Origin: Verrucomicrobiota bacterium
GTDB lineage: Bacteria > Verrucomicrobiota > Verrucomicrobiia > Opitutales > Opitutaceae
Assembly (NCBI GenBank): GCA_016222805.1
Contig: JACRQG010000032.1
Location: 186,001 to 250,000, forward strand
Direction of reading: 5' to 3'
Length of the DNA stretch: 64,000 nt
Numbering within the stretch: position 1 is the first letter of the stretch; each line of letters starts with the position of its first letter. This document shows positions 1 to 8,513 of the stretch, piece by piece. The notes under the pieces are model-generated. The model was not told the DNA's origin and searched no databases. It saw only the letters and a list, made by a program, of their open reading frames with translations. The position numbers were made by a program, and so were the translations under genes.

Positions 1-179
1 GGGTTGGAGGAATGCACGGTGCGACGATGGCGGGCGATCTTCGCTCCGGCAAGGATCGGTCCGACCGGCTGGCGCGCGTTTTCCGGCAAGCCGACCGGTC
101 GCCGGAGGGGGATGGCCGATCCTGAAGCGGCGAATATTCGGGCTAGCCGCGCCCCGTGCGGTCGCCTATCACCCGCCGG
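1..179. other. left-edge region, no assigned gene
   Basis: A plus-strand frame is open from the left edge to a TGA at 123-125. It has an ATG at 12 preceded by GGAGG at 6-10. It could be a 37-codon small gene or the tail of a gene that starts outside the window. The sequence is arginine- and aspartate-rich and I do not recognise it. A GTG at 156 could extend the next gene upstream but is not needed for its fold. Confidence 0.2.
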
Positions 180-1229
180 ATGAAAGTTCTCGTCACGGGC
201 GCCGCCGGTTTCATCGGCTACCATGTGGCGCGGCGCCTCGCCCTCACGCAGCGCTGCGAAGTGCTGGGCGTCGACATCCTCAGCGACTATTACGATGTGG
301 GCCTCAAGCGGGCGCGGCTGGCGGAACTCGGGAAGATCTCCGAGCGGGTGGAACCGAAAGGCGGGGGAAAGGCCTTCGACACCTTCCGGTTTCTGCAGGC
401 GGACTTTGCCGACAGCGGGAAGTTTCCCGCGCTGCTGGCGCACTTCAAACCCGACTACCTCGTCCATCTCGGAGCCCAGCCCGGAGTGCGGTACAGCATG
501 GAGCACCCCGCGGCGTACACGCGCAACAACCTCGAGGGTTTCGCCGTGGTGCTCGAGGCGTGCCGGGCCACCCCGCCGAAGCACATCGTCTTCGCCTCGA
601 GCAGCAGTGTGTACGGGGCCAGCGCGCAGGCGCCCTTCCGGGAGGATGCCAGCACCGACCGGCCGGTGTCCTATTATGGCGCGACCAAGAAGGCCAACGA
701 GTTGATGGCGCACAGCTACGCGCACAACTACGGCCTCAACCTGACGGGCCTGCGCTTCTTCACGGTCTACGGCCCCTGGGGCCGGCCCGACATGGCCCCC
801 ACCCTCTTCGCGCGCGCCATCGGCGAAGGGCGGAAGCTGCCCTTGTTCAATGCCGGCCGGAATCTCCGCGACTACACCTACATCGACGACATCGTCGATG
901 GCGTCGTGAAGGTGCTGCTGTATCCACCGGCGGTGCGCCCCTCCCCTCCCCTGCGGATTTACAACCTCGGACACCATCGTCCCGTGGAGACCCTGCTGTT
1001 CGTCCGCATGCTCGAGGAACTGCTGGGCCGCAAGGCGGATGTCGAACTGCTGCCCGCCCAGCCCGGCGACATGGCGGAAACCTGCGCCGATCTCACGCGC
1101 ATCCAGCAGGAGATCGGTTTTGTGCCCAAGGTGCCCCTGGAGGTGGGCCTGCGGCACTTTGTCGAGTGGTTCCGGGCGTATTACCAGATCGGAGACACTC
1201 CGCCCGCGCCCGTCACCGCGACGGTCTGA
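180..1229 (+). CDS. NAD-dependent nucleotide-sugar epimerase (UDP-glucuronate 4-epimerase type)
   Basis: This is an extended short-chain dehydrogenase/reductase of 349 residues, predicted to be cytosolic. It probably interconverts UDP-glucuronate and UDP-galacturonate for cell-surface polysaccharide. The Rossmann motif GAAGFIGYH begins at residue 7, the catalytic Tyr-Lys pair lies in YYGATKK, and a SSSSVYG segment gives the active-site serines. The ATG at 180 was chosen because it puts the MKVLVTGAAG strand at the N terminus; a GTG at 156 would add eight residues. The gene converges on the FecR-like gene and the two coding regions overlap by 17 bp at their 3' ends. UDP-glucose 4-epimerase or a related sugar specificity cannot be excluded. 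Confidence 0.85.
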   Translation: MKVLVTGAAGFIGYHVARRLALTQRCEVLGVDILSDYYDVGLKRARLAELGKISERVEPKGGGKAFDTFRFLQADFADSGKFPALLAHFKPDYLVHLGAQPGVRYSMEHPAAYTRNNLEGFAVVLEACRATPPKHIVFASSSSVYGASAQAPFREDASTDRPVSYYGATKKANELMAHSYAHNYGLNLTGLRFFTVYGPWGRPDMAPTLFARAIGEGRKLPLFNAGRNLRDYTYIDDIVDGVVKVLLYPPAVRPSPPLRIYNLGHHRPVETLLFVRMLEELLGRKADVELLPAQPGDMAETCADLTRIQQEIGFVPKVPLEVGLRHFVEWFRAYYQIGDTPPAPVTATV

Positions 1230-2526
1230 CGGGCGGCGGCGGGGGGTTCCCCGCTGGTGTAATGGTGACCGTGCCGGTGAAATTGGCGCCGTGGATCGGG
1301 ATCACGACAGGAGTGCCGGTCCGGGGCGACGCCCGTTGCGGGGGAAGTTCCGGCAACGGCCTGGGTCCGCCGGGCGGGACGAAGGTTGCTCCGGGGGTGA
1401 GGTGCGGGTGGCGCGAGTAGAACTCGGCTCGCATCTCCGCGGTCTCGGTGAACTGCAGCGGAGAATCATGGAGCACGCCGTGGTCGATAAGCGGCCGGGT
1501 GAGGACCGCGATTTCCCGCAGCCGGAAGTCCCACTCGGTCCGCGTCACCTCGAAGAACTGCCGCTGGGGTCCGTGCGCAGACGTGGAGTGGATCGCGAAT
1601 TCGGTCCGATCCTCGTGCCACACCGCGTGACCGCCAAAACGCCGAAACCAGTCCAGGGCCTGTTGCTCGGTCAGCGGGCCCGTGGGCAGCGCGGCGGCCC
1701 GCGCGGGAGCGGCGGGCAACATGTTCGCGGCGCGGTTCGCCCCGGGATGGATCACCGCCCGCAACCCTAACTGAGGGCTGATCGCCCCGGTGCCGCCCGT
1801 CCCGGTCTGACTCAGTTCGCGTGCCTGCACGTCGACGTGAAACGTCAGTTCCTGCCCCGCGGGCACCAGCACGGGCTGTCGGGATCCTCCCGGCGGAAGC
1901 AGCTGCGCCTGCCCGCGGGCACAACTTAACGTAAAAATCACCGCACCCGTCGGGGTCGGGCGTAACAACACCCTGATCTCACCGCGAAATTCGATCGCTC
2001 CCACTGGAGTCACCAGCGTGCAACGCTCCCCCAATGGGACCGCCGCCCCTGTCCGGACGATCACTTCGCCCTGGTGCAGTTGCAGGGCCGGAGATAGCAC
2101 CGGCCCGGCCGCACTGCCAGTCGCAGCGATCGAAACCGCCGCGGCTTCAATTCCCAACACCGAACCCGCGCCCAGACTGATCGCGGTCTGCGAGGGAGAG
2201 TGCAGCAGCATTGCGGACGCCTGGTTCACGCCGGTCTGGATCTCCGCCGGGAGAACCACCGAGTCCCCGGACCGGAGCGCCCGCGCTACACCCCTTCCTC
2301 CCGTTGCCGCCGACACCTCACCGGACACAGAAGACACGGTGAGGGATCCCGCCCTGCCGTCCGCCGAAGCATTCCCCGAATGGGTTTGAGCGACAGACGG
2401 AAGAGGAGAAATCGCCAGGAACAGTGCTCCGATCACCCTGCCCAGCCAACCGTCGGAACCCTGCCCTGTCCTCCGAGCGGAGGTTCGCGGTTTCGTCGCC
2501 AGGTATCGCTCCGGAAGTAGCTTCAC
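1213..2526 (-). CDS. secreted FecR-domain protein
   Basis: The protein carries an N-terminal hydrophobic export segment (VIGALFLAISPLPSVAQ) followed by a FecR-like beta region in which the segments around LHQGEVIVRTG and CTLVTPVGAIEFRG are typical. The C-terminal part, starting near LTEQQALDWFRRFGG, is not recognised, and the protein ends in a proline-rich tail. The start is uncertain. There is no ATG before the export segment. The GTG at 2526 gives 437 residues; another GTG lies at the hydrophobic segment itself, and the frame stays open further upstream. No ECF sigma factor or TonB receptor is adjacent, so a classical FecIR role is unlikely. FecR-like domains are also common in secreted verrucomicrobial proteins, and a surface role is my inference. 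Confidence 0.6.
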   Translation of the reverse strand: MKLLPERYLATKPRTSARRTGQGSDGWLGRVIGALFLAISPLPSVAQTHSGNASADGRAGSLTVSSVSGEVSAATGGRGVARALRSGDSVVLPAEIQTGVNQASAMLLHSPSQTAISLGAGSVLGIEAAAVSIAATGSAAGPVLSPALQLHQGEVIVRTGAAVPLGERCTLVTPVGAIEFRGEIRVLLRPTPTGAVIFTLSCARGQAQLLPPGGSRQPVLVPAGQELTFHVDVQARELSQTGTGGTGAISPQLGLRAVIHPGANRAANMLPAAPARAAALPTGPLTEQQALDWFRRFGGHAVWHEDRTEFAIHSTSAHGPQRQFFEVTRTEWDFRLREIAVLTRPLIDHGVLHDSPLQFTETAEMRAEFYSRHPHLTPGATFVPPGGPRPLPELPPQRASPRTGTPVVIPIHGANFTGTVTITPAGNPPPPPVRPSR

Positions 2527-2732
2527 GCAGGAGAGTGCGGGAGACTGCCAGCGCGCACCACCGGGAGCGAGTTCCCTTTTCCGGTCTGCGGAGGAGGGTC
2601 CGGCAATCGCTGCCGTCCGCCGCCTCCGGGATTCGCCGTGCGCCGCGAACCGCCGGCGGAGAATCCGGTCGGCCCGGATCGGTCGGTCCTTTTCGCGGTG
2701 ACGCGCCCGGCAAAACGCCGCACGGTGCAGCC

Positions 2733-3953
2733 ATGACCGCGTTGCAGATGGCCACAACCGTCCTCGTGACCGTCACCCTGGTGGGGGTGGCGCTGGGACG
2801 CTGGCCGTGGCTGCGGATGAACCGGGCGACCATCGCGCTGGTCGGCGCCACCGCCCTGATTGTCCTTGGGGTGATTCCGCTCGAGCAGGCCTATCGCGCG
2901 ATCGACTGGAACACCATCGTGCTGCTCTTCGCGATGATGGTGCTCAACGTCAACCTGCGGATCGCGGGGTTCTTCCACTTGGTGACCTCCCACGTCGTGC
3001 AGCTGGCGCGCACACCCCGGCGGCTGCTCGCCCTCGTCATCCTCGTTTCCGGCGTGCTCTCGGCGATCTTCCTCAACGACACCATCGCGTTGATGATGAC
3101 GCCGTTCGTGCTCGATCTCGCCCTCGCCCTGCGGCGCAATCCCCTGCCCTACCTGATTGCCCTCGTGACCGCCGCCAACGTCGGTTCGGTCGCCGCCATC
3201 ACCGGGAACCCGCAAAACATGCTCGTGGGCATCTCCTCCGGCATCTCGTTCGTGCAGTTCACCGCCGCCCTTGCACCGGTGGCGTTGGCCGGCCTCGTGG
3301 TGATCTGGCTGGTGATGATCGTGGTCTATCGCGCGGAGTTCGCCCCCGGCCGGCTCGAAGGCGCGGCGGCGCTCCCGCCCCAGGAATACCGGCCCTTGCT
3401 GCGAAAATCGATGATCGCCACGGCGCTGATGCTCGTGGCCCTGGTGGCGGGGGCCCCGATTCCCCTGGCCGCCTTGGTCGCGGCCGCGCTCCTGTTGATC
3501 AGCCGGCGCCGCGACCCCGAACATGTGTTCGAGGAAATCGACTGGGGCCTGCTGGTGTTCTTCGCGTCGTTGTTTGTCGTGACCGGGGCGATCGAGACGA
3601 GTGGCCTCGGCCAGGGCCTGTTTGCGTGGCTGCGGCCGTGGGCCGACGGCGGGCCCGCGAAGCTGACCCTGGTTTCGCTGGTGCTGAGCAACCTCGTGTC
3701 CAACGTCCCCGCGGTGATGCTGTTTCGACCGGTGGTGCCCACGCTCGCGGAACCGACGGTCGCCTGGCTCACGCTGGCGATGGCAACCACGCTCGCGGGA
3801 AACCTCACCCTGCTGGGATCCGTGGCCAACCTGATTGTCGCGGAAATCGCCCGGCGGCGCGGGATCCACCTCTCCTTCGTCGAGTACCTCAAGGCCGGCA
3901 CCCCCATCGCCCTCCTCACCCTCTGCCTCGGCGTCTTCTGGCTGAGCCGGTGA
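2733..3953 (+). CDS. ArsB/NhaD-type (IT superfamily) anion or ion permease
   Basis: This is an inner-membrane permease of 406 residues with about ten to twelve hydrophobic segments. It resembles the CitMHS/ArsB/NhaD ion-transporter superfamily. The conserved half-repeat motifs are visible as LNDTIALMMTPFVL and AANVGSVAAITGNPQN in the first half, and VLSNLVSNVPAVMLFRP in the second. The ATG at 2733 begins directly before the first membrane segment. The frame is open upstream, but that extension is arginine-rich and not membrane-like. Substrate cannot be read from the sequence; arsenite, sodium/proton exchange and dicarboxylates are all possible. No arsR or arsC gene is adjacent. Confidence 0.8.
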   Translation: MTALQMATTVLVTVTLVGVALGRWPWLRMNRATIALVGATALIVLGVIPLEQAYRAIDWNTIVLLFAMMVLNVNLRIAGFFHLVTSHVVQLARTPRRLLALVILVSGVLSAIFLNDTIALMMTPFVLDLALALRRNPLPYLIALVTAANVGSVAAITGNPQNMLVGISSGISFVQFTAALAPVALAGLVVIWLVMIVVYRAEFAPGRLEGAAALPPQEYRPLLRKSMIATALMLVALVAGAPIPLAALVAAALLLISRRRDPEHVFEEIDWGLLVFFASLFVVTGAIETSGLGQGLFAWLRPWADGGPAKLTLVSLVLSNLVSNVPAVMLFRPVVPTLAEPTVAWLTLAMATTLAGNLTLLGSVANLIVAEIARRRGIHLSFVEYLKAGTPIALLTLCLGVFWLSR

Positions 3954-3970
3954 AGGGCCGCCCGCGGCGG

Positions 3971-4076
3971 GCGCATCTGCCGGTTGGCGGGCATTTGTCT
4001 GGTGTAGCCGGGGGCGGTGACCCCGGCGGCCGGCCTCACCGCGGCCGGCTACAACCGCCAACCGACAGATGTGGCG
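3971..4076. repeat. nested inverted repeat upstream of recA
   Basis: The outer arms are at about 3971-3990 and 4055-4076 and share CGGTTGGCGG preceded by CATCTG with one mismatch. The inner arms are GTAGCCGG at 4004-4011 and CCGGCTAC at 4045-4052. The whole can fold into a long cruciform or hairpin between the permease stop codon and the recA promoter. It belongs to the GTAGCCGGG type of palindrome seen again near 62.8-62.9 kb. Confidence 0.7.
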
Positions 4077-4095
4077 TCCGCGGCCAATTCCCGCC

Positions 4096-4124
4096 TTGAC
4101 GTGTTCACTTGAACACGTCCACGC
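4096..4124 (+). promoter_or_regulatory. LexA (SOS) operator overlapping the recA promoter
   Basis: A perfect 22-bp palindrome at 4098-4119 (GACGTGTTC, ACTT, GAACACGTC) contains TGTTC-N4-GAACA at 4102-4115. That is the consensus I know as the Verrucomicrobia LexA-binding motif. A TTGACG at 4096-4101 can serve as the -35 element, so a bound repressor would cover the promoter. The -10 element, near 4119-4124, is not clear. The recA start codon is 123 bp downstream of the palindrome. No lexA gene is in the window. Confidence 0.8.
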
Positions 4125-4241
4125 TACCGGCCGGTCAAGCGTGCGTTGCCCCCAATTCCAGGGTTAGCGCGGGCTTGCCCCCGCCCGGGCCCTGTCTCAC
4201 CACTTCGCCGCAGCCTCCTCCCGCCGACACCTCCTTTTTCC

Positions 4242-5324
<1,083 letters not shown>

Positions 5325-5704
5325 GGGGCGGCGGACGCTTCCCCTATCCCGGCGCCGCAGCGGCCCGGTCGAGGTCGACGTTGGAATCGCGTTTGCACCG
5401 GCCACGGGTTCCGGTCTCATCCCCGCCAGCAGCGGCGATCCGGTGCGCCTGTGGCTGCGGTATCGGGATCGGCACACGTGGGTGAAGTCCGAAGGTTCCT
5501 GGCGGGTGCAACGCGTGGAGTCCATCGGTACCCCGGAACGGCGGGAACTTCCGCCGACGGTGAAGAAGTGAGCCAGAACTTCGCCGGGCGACTTGGCTTC
5601 GAACCTTCGTTCCCGTCTGCGGTCGAAGAACGGTCCGTCCGCGGATTGGCGTTGGTCCCTGCAGCGCCGGTGTGCCAAAGACGGGTGTTACTCTCCCTGT
5701 CCCG
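5325..5704. other. intergenic region with a possible coding remnant
   Basis: This 380-bp gap follows recA. One plus frame stays open from the recA end to a TGA at 5569-5571 and encodes the basic, tryptophan-containing stretch VRLWLRYRDRHTWVKSEG. The only plausible start in it is a GTG at 5443, which would give 42 residues. It may be a small gene or the tail of a decayed one; I do not recognise it. No terminator hairpin with a T-run was seen after recA. Confidence 0.3.
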
Positions 5705-6421
5705 ATGACGTTTCTTCCCCTTCGCGCTTTCACCGGTCTGGTCTTGGCTTCGCTCCTGTGGCCCCGGCCATCATGGGCCGCCAGCCCTGCGCCCGAGACC
5801 GCGGCACCGCAGCTCCTTTCCCGAACCGGTGGTGGAGGAGAATCCTGGGCCGACCTGCCGGAATTGCGGGCTGCGGTCGCCCGTGGAAATCCCCGGGCTC
5901 AGGCGCAGCTGGGAGAGATGTTGCTCCGCGGCGATGGAGTGCCGCGCGACGACCAGGAGGCCGTCCGGCTGTTGGAGGCCGCGGCGCGGTCCGGACACGG
6001 TGGAGCAGCCTTTCGCCTCGGCATGCTGCTCTCCCGGGGGCAGGCCGGGGTGGCAGAGGATCCGGAACGTGCCCTTGCCTACTTCCGTGCCGCGGCCGCG
6101 GGCGGAGAGGCGGAGGCGTTCTTCAACATTGGGGCGGCCTACGCCAGCGCCCGGGGGGTGAAACGAGATTACGCGGAAGCCCTTGGCTGGTTGATGGTCG
6201 CCCGTCAACGCGGCGCCGACGCCGGCGCCGAACGGGCCCTTCGCGAACAGATTCGGTCCCGCCCGACTTGGATCGCGACCGGGGAAAAACGCGCCGTCGA
6301 GATCGCGGCGGAATTCAAGGACCGGAAGGTCACCGATTTCCTGCCTCCGCCAGCTCCCTTGGACACCCGATACGATCCGCTCCGGCCTGTCCTGCCGACC
6401 CTGCCGACGAGGCGACCCTGA
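5705..6421 (+). CDS. secreted Sel1-repeat (TPR-like) protein
   Basis: The 238-residue protein has an N-terminal signal peptide (MTFLPLRAFTGLVLASLL, cleavage probably after WAA). It then carries three to four Sel1-like repeats, seen as [67 protein letters not shown] and the AEALGWLMVARQRG segment. Such repeats form alpha-solenoids that mediate protein contacts in the envelope. The ATG at 5705 was chosen because the signal peptide starts there. The C terminus is proline-rich and not part of the repeats. No partner is suggested by the neighbours. Confidence 0.8.
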   Translation: MTFLPLRAFTGLVLASLLWPRPSWAASPAPETAAPQLLSRTGGGGESWADLPELRAAVARGNPRAQAQLGEMLLRGDGVPRDDQEAVRLLEAAARSGHGGAAFRLGMLLSRGQAGVAEDPERALAYFRAAAAGGEAEAFFNIGAAYASARGVKRDYAEALGWLMVARQRGADAGAERALREQIRSRPTWIATGEKRAVEIAAEFKDRKVTDFLPPPAPLDTRYDPLRPVLPTLPTRRP

Positions 6422-6615
6422 CCTGCAGATTTCCCGCGCAGGCTTGGGATCGCCATCCGAGGATCCGGGCCGCTGCGGCGGGAGGGGTCCCGCGGAGGGG
6501 TGGCGAGGGCAGCGGCAAGCCGGGCCTGTCCGCGAGGGGCAACGGAGGATGCGACCATGTGTGCCCTTCCCACTATCGGGTTGCGCGAGGGCGACTGGGA
6601 ATATAGGTGTTTGCC

Positions 6616-7452
6616 ATGAGTCCGCGCCGTTGCAGATGCTTGGTCTGGTGGCTGGCCGGTCTGTTGGTGTTGAGCCGGTTTTGCACCGACCTGCAGGCGC
6701 AGGCGTCGGTGTTCTTCGTGACGGATGAACAGGGTCGCGTCGGTCGGTGGGACACGACCACGAATACGGGATCTCAACTCGGAACCCTTGCGGCCAGCGG
6801 TTTTGCCGCGATGCAGGTCATCGGTCTCGCGTACGATCCCACCACCAACAGCGTGCTGTTGTTCGATCGCAGTGCCAACAAGGTTTACTCGATGAATGCC
6901 CTCACCGGCGTCACGACGGTGCTGTTCTCGACGCCCGGGGTGCAACTGCAGGGTGGCGCGGTGTTGAACGACGTGGTCTACGCCATCAACGAAGGCACCC
7001 AGAAACTCGTGGCGTACAGCAAGACCGGCACGCTGCTCAGCACCGCCACCTTGGCGTATCCATCGCATCTGCACAATCTCGGGCTCATACCGGGCACGGG
7101 CGAACTCTTCACCATCAACGGCAGCAATGGTGCCGCGATCATGAACCCGAACGGCACACCTGGGCTCCAACTGCTTTCCAGTTCCCAGACCGGCGGCATC
7201 TCGCCCGAAGACGTCGACTACTTCAATGGCAGCTTCCTCGTCGCCAAGTACGAGAATTCGCTGACCCTGATGAACAGCACCACGGGGAGCACCTCGACCT
7301 TCCTGACCTCGACGCAGCTGTCGTCGATTGGAGTCACGGGATCCGTCAGTGGAGTTGCGGTTCAGACCAATGCGGTGCCGGAACCGGCGACCTGGGCCAT
7401 GCTGGCCGCAGGTGGATTGCTGTGGGGAATCCGGCGGCGGCGGCAGGGTTGA
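6616..7452 (+). CDS. PEP-CTERM sorting-signal protein
   Basis: This is an exported protein of 278 residues. A signal peptide ends near LQAQA, and the body resembles a beta-propeller (repeated segments such as NSVLLFDRSANKVYSMNALTG and ATLAYPSHLHNLGLIPGTGELFTING). The tail is VPEPATWAMLAAGGLLWGIRRRR: a VPEP motif, a transmembrane segment and a basic cluster. This is the classic PEP-CTERM signal processed by exosortase, associated with extracellular polysaccharide matrices. No exosortase is in the window. A GTG at 6607 is an alternative start three codons upstream. Confidence 0.85.
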   Translation: MSPRRCRCLVWWLAGLLVLSRFCTDLQAQASVFFVTDEQGRVGRWDTTTNTGSQLGTLAASGFAAMQVIGLAYDPTTNSVLLFDRSANKVYSMNALTGVTTVLFSTPGVQLQGGAVLNDVVYAINEGTQKLVAYSKTGTLLSTATLAYPSHLHNLGLIPGTGELFTINGSNGAAIMNPNGTPGLQLLSSSQTGGISPEDVDYFNGSFLVAKYENSLTLMNSTTGSTSTFLTSTQLSSIGVTGSVSGVAVQTNAVPEPATWAMLAAGGLLWGIRRRRQG

Positions 7453-7672
7453 TGGCACTTGCGTCGCGTGACGCTTACGTGGGTTGTTGGATCTCCCGGT
7501 ACCGGAGCTTGCGGATTGGTGCGTGGCCGTCTCAGTAGGAAACTGTGCATAGACAACTCCACCCATCCAGGCGGAATCCCGACCTTCTGCCGTTTCGGGA
7601 CCGCCGCACATCCGCGGGCGCAGATCCAGAGTTCGTTGTTCACCGCGCTTAAGAGACGGGCCGGTTTCACTC

Positions 7673-8425
7673 ATGTCCGCGAGCACCTCGTCCTCTCCGC
7701 CCTCTTCGCCCGTGCGGACGGGGGCCCCGATCTACCACGTGCGCGGCATGGCGCGCGTGTACGGCGAGGGCGAGGCGGAAGTGCATGCCCTGGCGGGAGT
7801 GGACTTCGATCTCTACGCCGGCGAACTCATCGTGCTGCTCGGAGCCTCCGGCAGCGGCAAGTCCACCCTGCTCAATCAGCTGGGCGGCCTGGATTCGCCG
7901 ACGCACGGCTCGCTGCGTTATCGGGAACTGGACCTGGCCGCGGCCGATGAGACCCTCCTCACGCAGTTTCGTCGCGACGCCGTGGGCTTTGTCTTCCAGG
8001 CCTACAATCTCATCCCCAGCCTGACGGCGCGCGAGAATGTCGCGCTGATCACGGAAATCTGCCGCGACCCCATGGCGCCCGAGGAGGCGCTGCACCTCGT
8101 GGATCTGGCCGACCGCCTGGATCACTTTCCCGCCCAGCTTTCCGGCGGCGAGCAGCAGCGGGTCGCCATCGCCCGCGCCATCGCGAAGCGGCCCGAGGTC
8201 CTGCTCTGCGACGAACCCACCGGCGCCCTCGACGTTCGCACCGGCATCACGGTGTTGGAGGCGATCGAGCGCATCAACCGTGAGCTGGGCACGCTCGCGG
8301 TGATCATCACCCACAACGCCATCCTGGCTGATATGGCGGACCGCGTCTTCACCCTGTCCGACGGCCGGATCACGCACGTGCGCGAAAATGCACAACGCGC
8401 CGCCGTGCGCACGCTCGCGTGGTGA
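7673..8425 (+). CDS. ABC transporter ATP-binding protein (MacB/LolD type)
   Basis: This is a 250-residue cytosolic ATPase of the class that powers FtsX-type permeases. The Walker A motif GASGSGKST lies at residues 57-65, the Q-loop is in [14 protein letters not shown], the signature is LSGGEQQR, Walker B is [11 protein letters not shown], and the H-loop is IITHN. It is the first gene of a three-gene set with the permease at 8514 and the HlyD-type adaptor at 10985. The set resembles MacAB-like or DevBCA-like exporters, but the ATPase is a separate protein rather than fused to the permease. The substrate is unknown. Confidence 0.92.
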   Translation: MSASTSSSPPSSPVRTGAPIYHVRGMARVYGEGEAEVHALAGVDFDLYAGELIVLLGASGSGKSTLLNQLGGLDSPTHGSLRYRELDLAAADETLLTQFRRDAVGFVFQAYNLIPSLTARENVALITEICRDPMAPEEALHLVDLADRLDHFPAQLSGGEQQRVAIARAIAKRPEVLLCDEPTGALDVRTGITVLEAIERINRELGTLAVIITHNAILADMADRVFTLSDGRITHVRENAQRAAVRTLAW

Positions 8426-8513
8426 CTCCTCCGATGGCCGCACCGCACCCGCAGCCCAGGCCGCGTCGGGATCACCAGACACCGCCCTCCGGTGGACGCG
8501 GGGCCGTGTGCCG

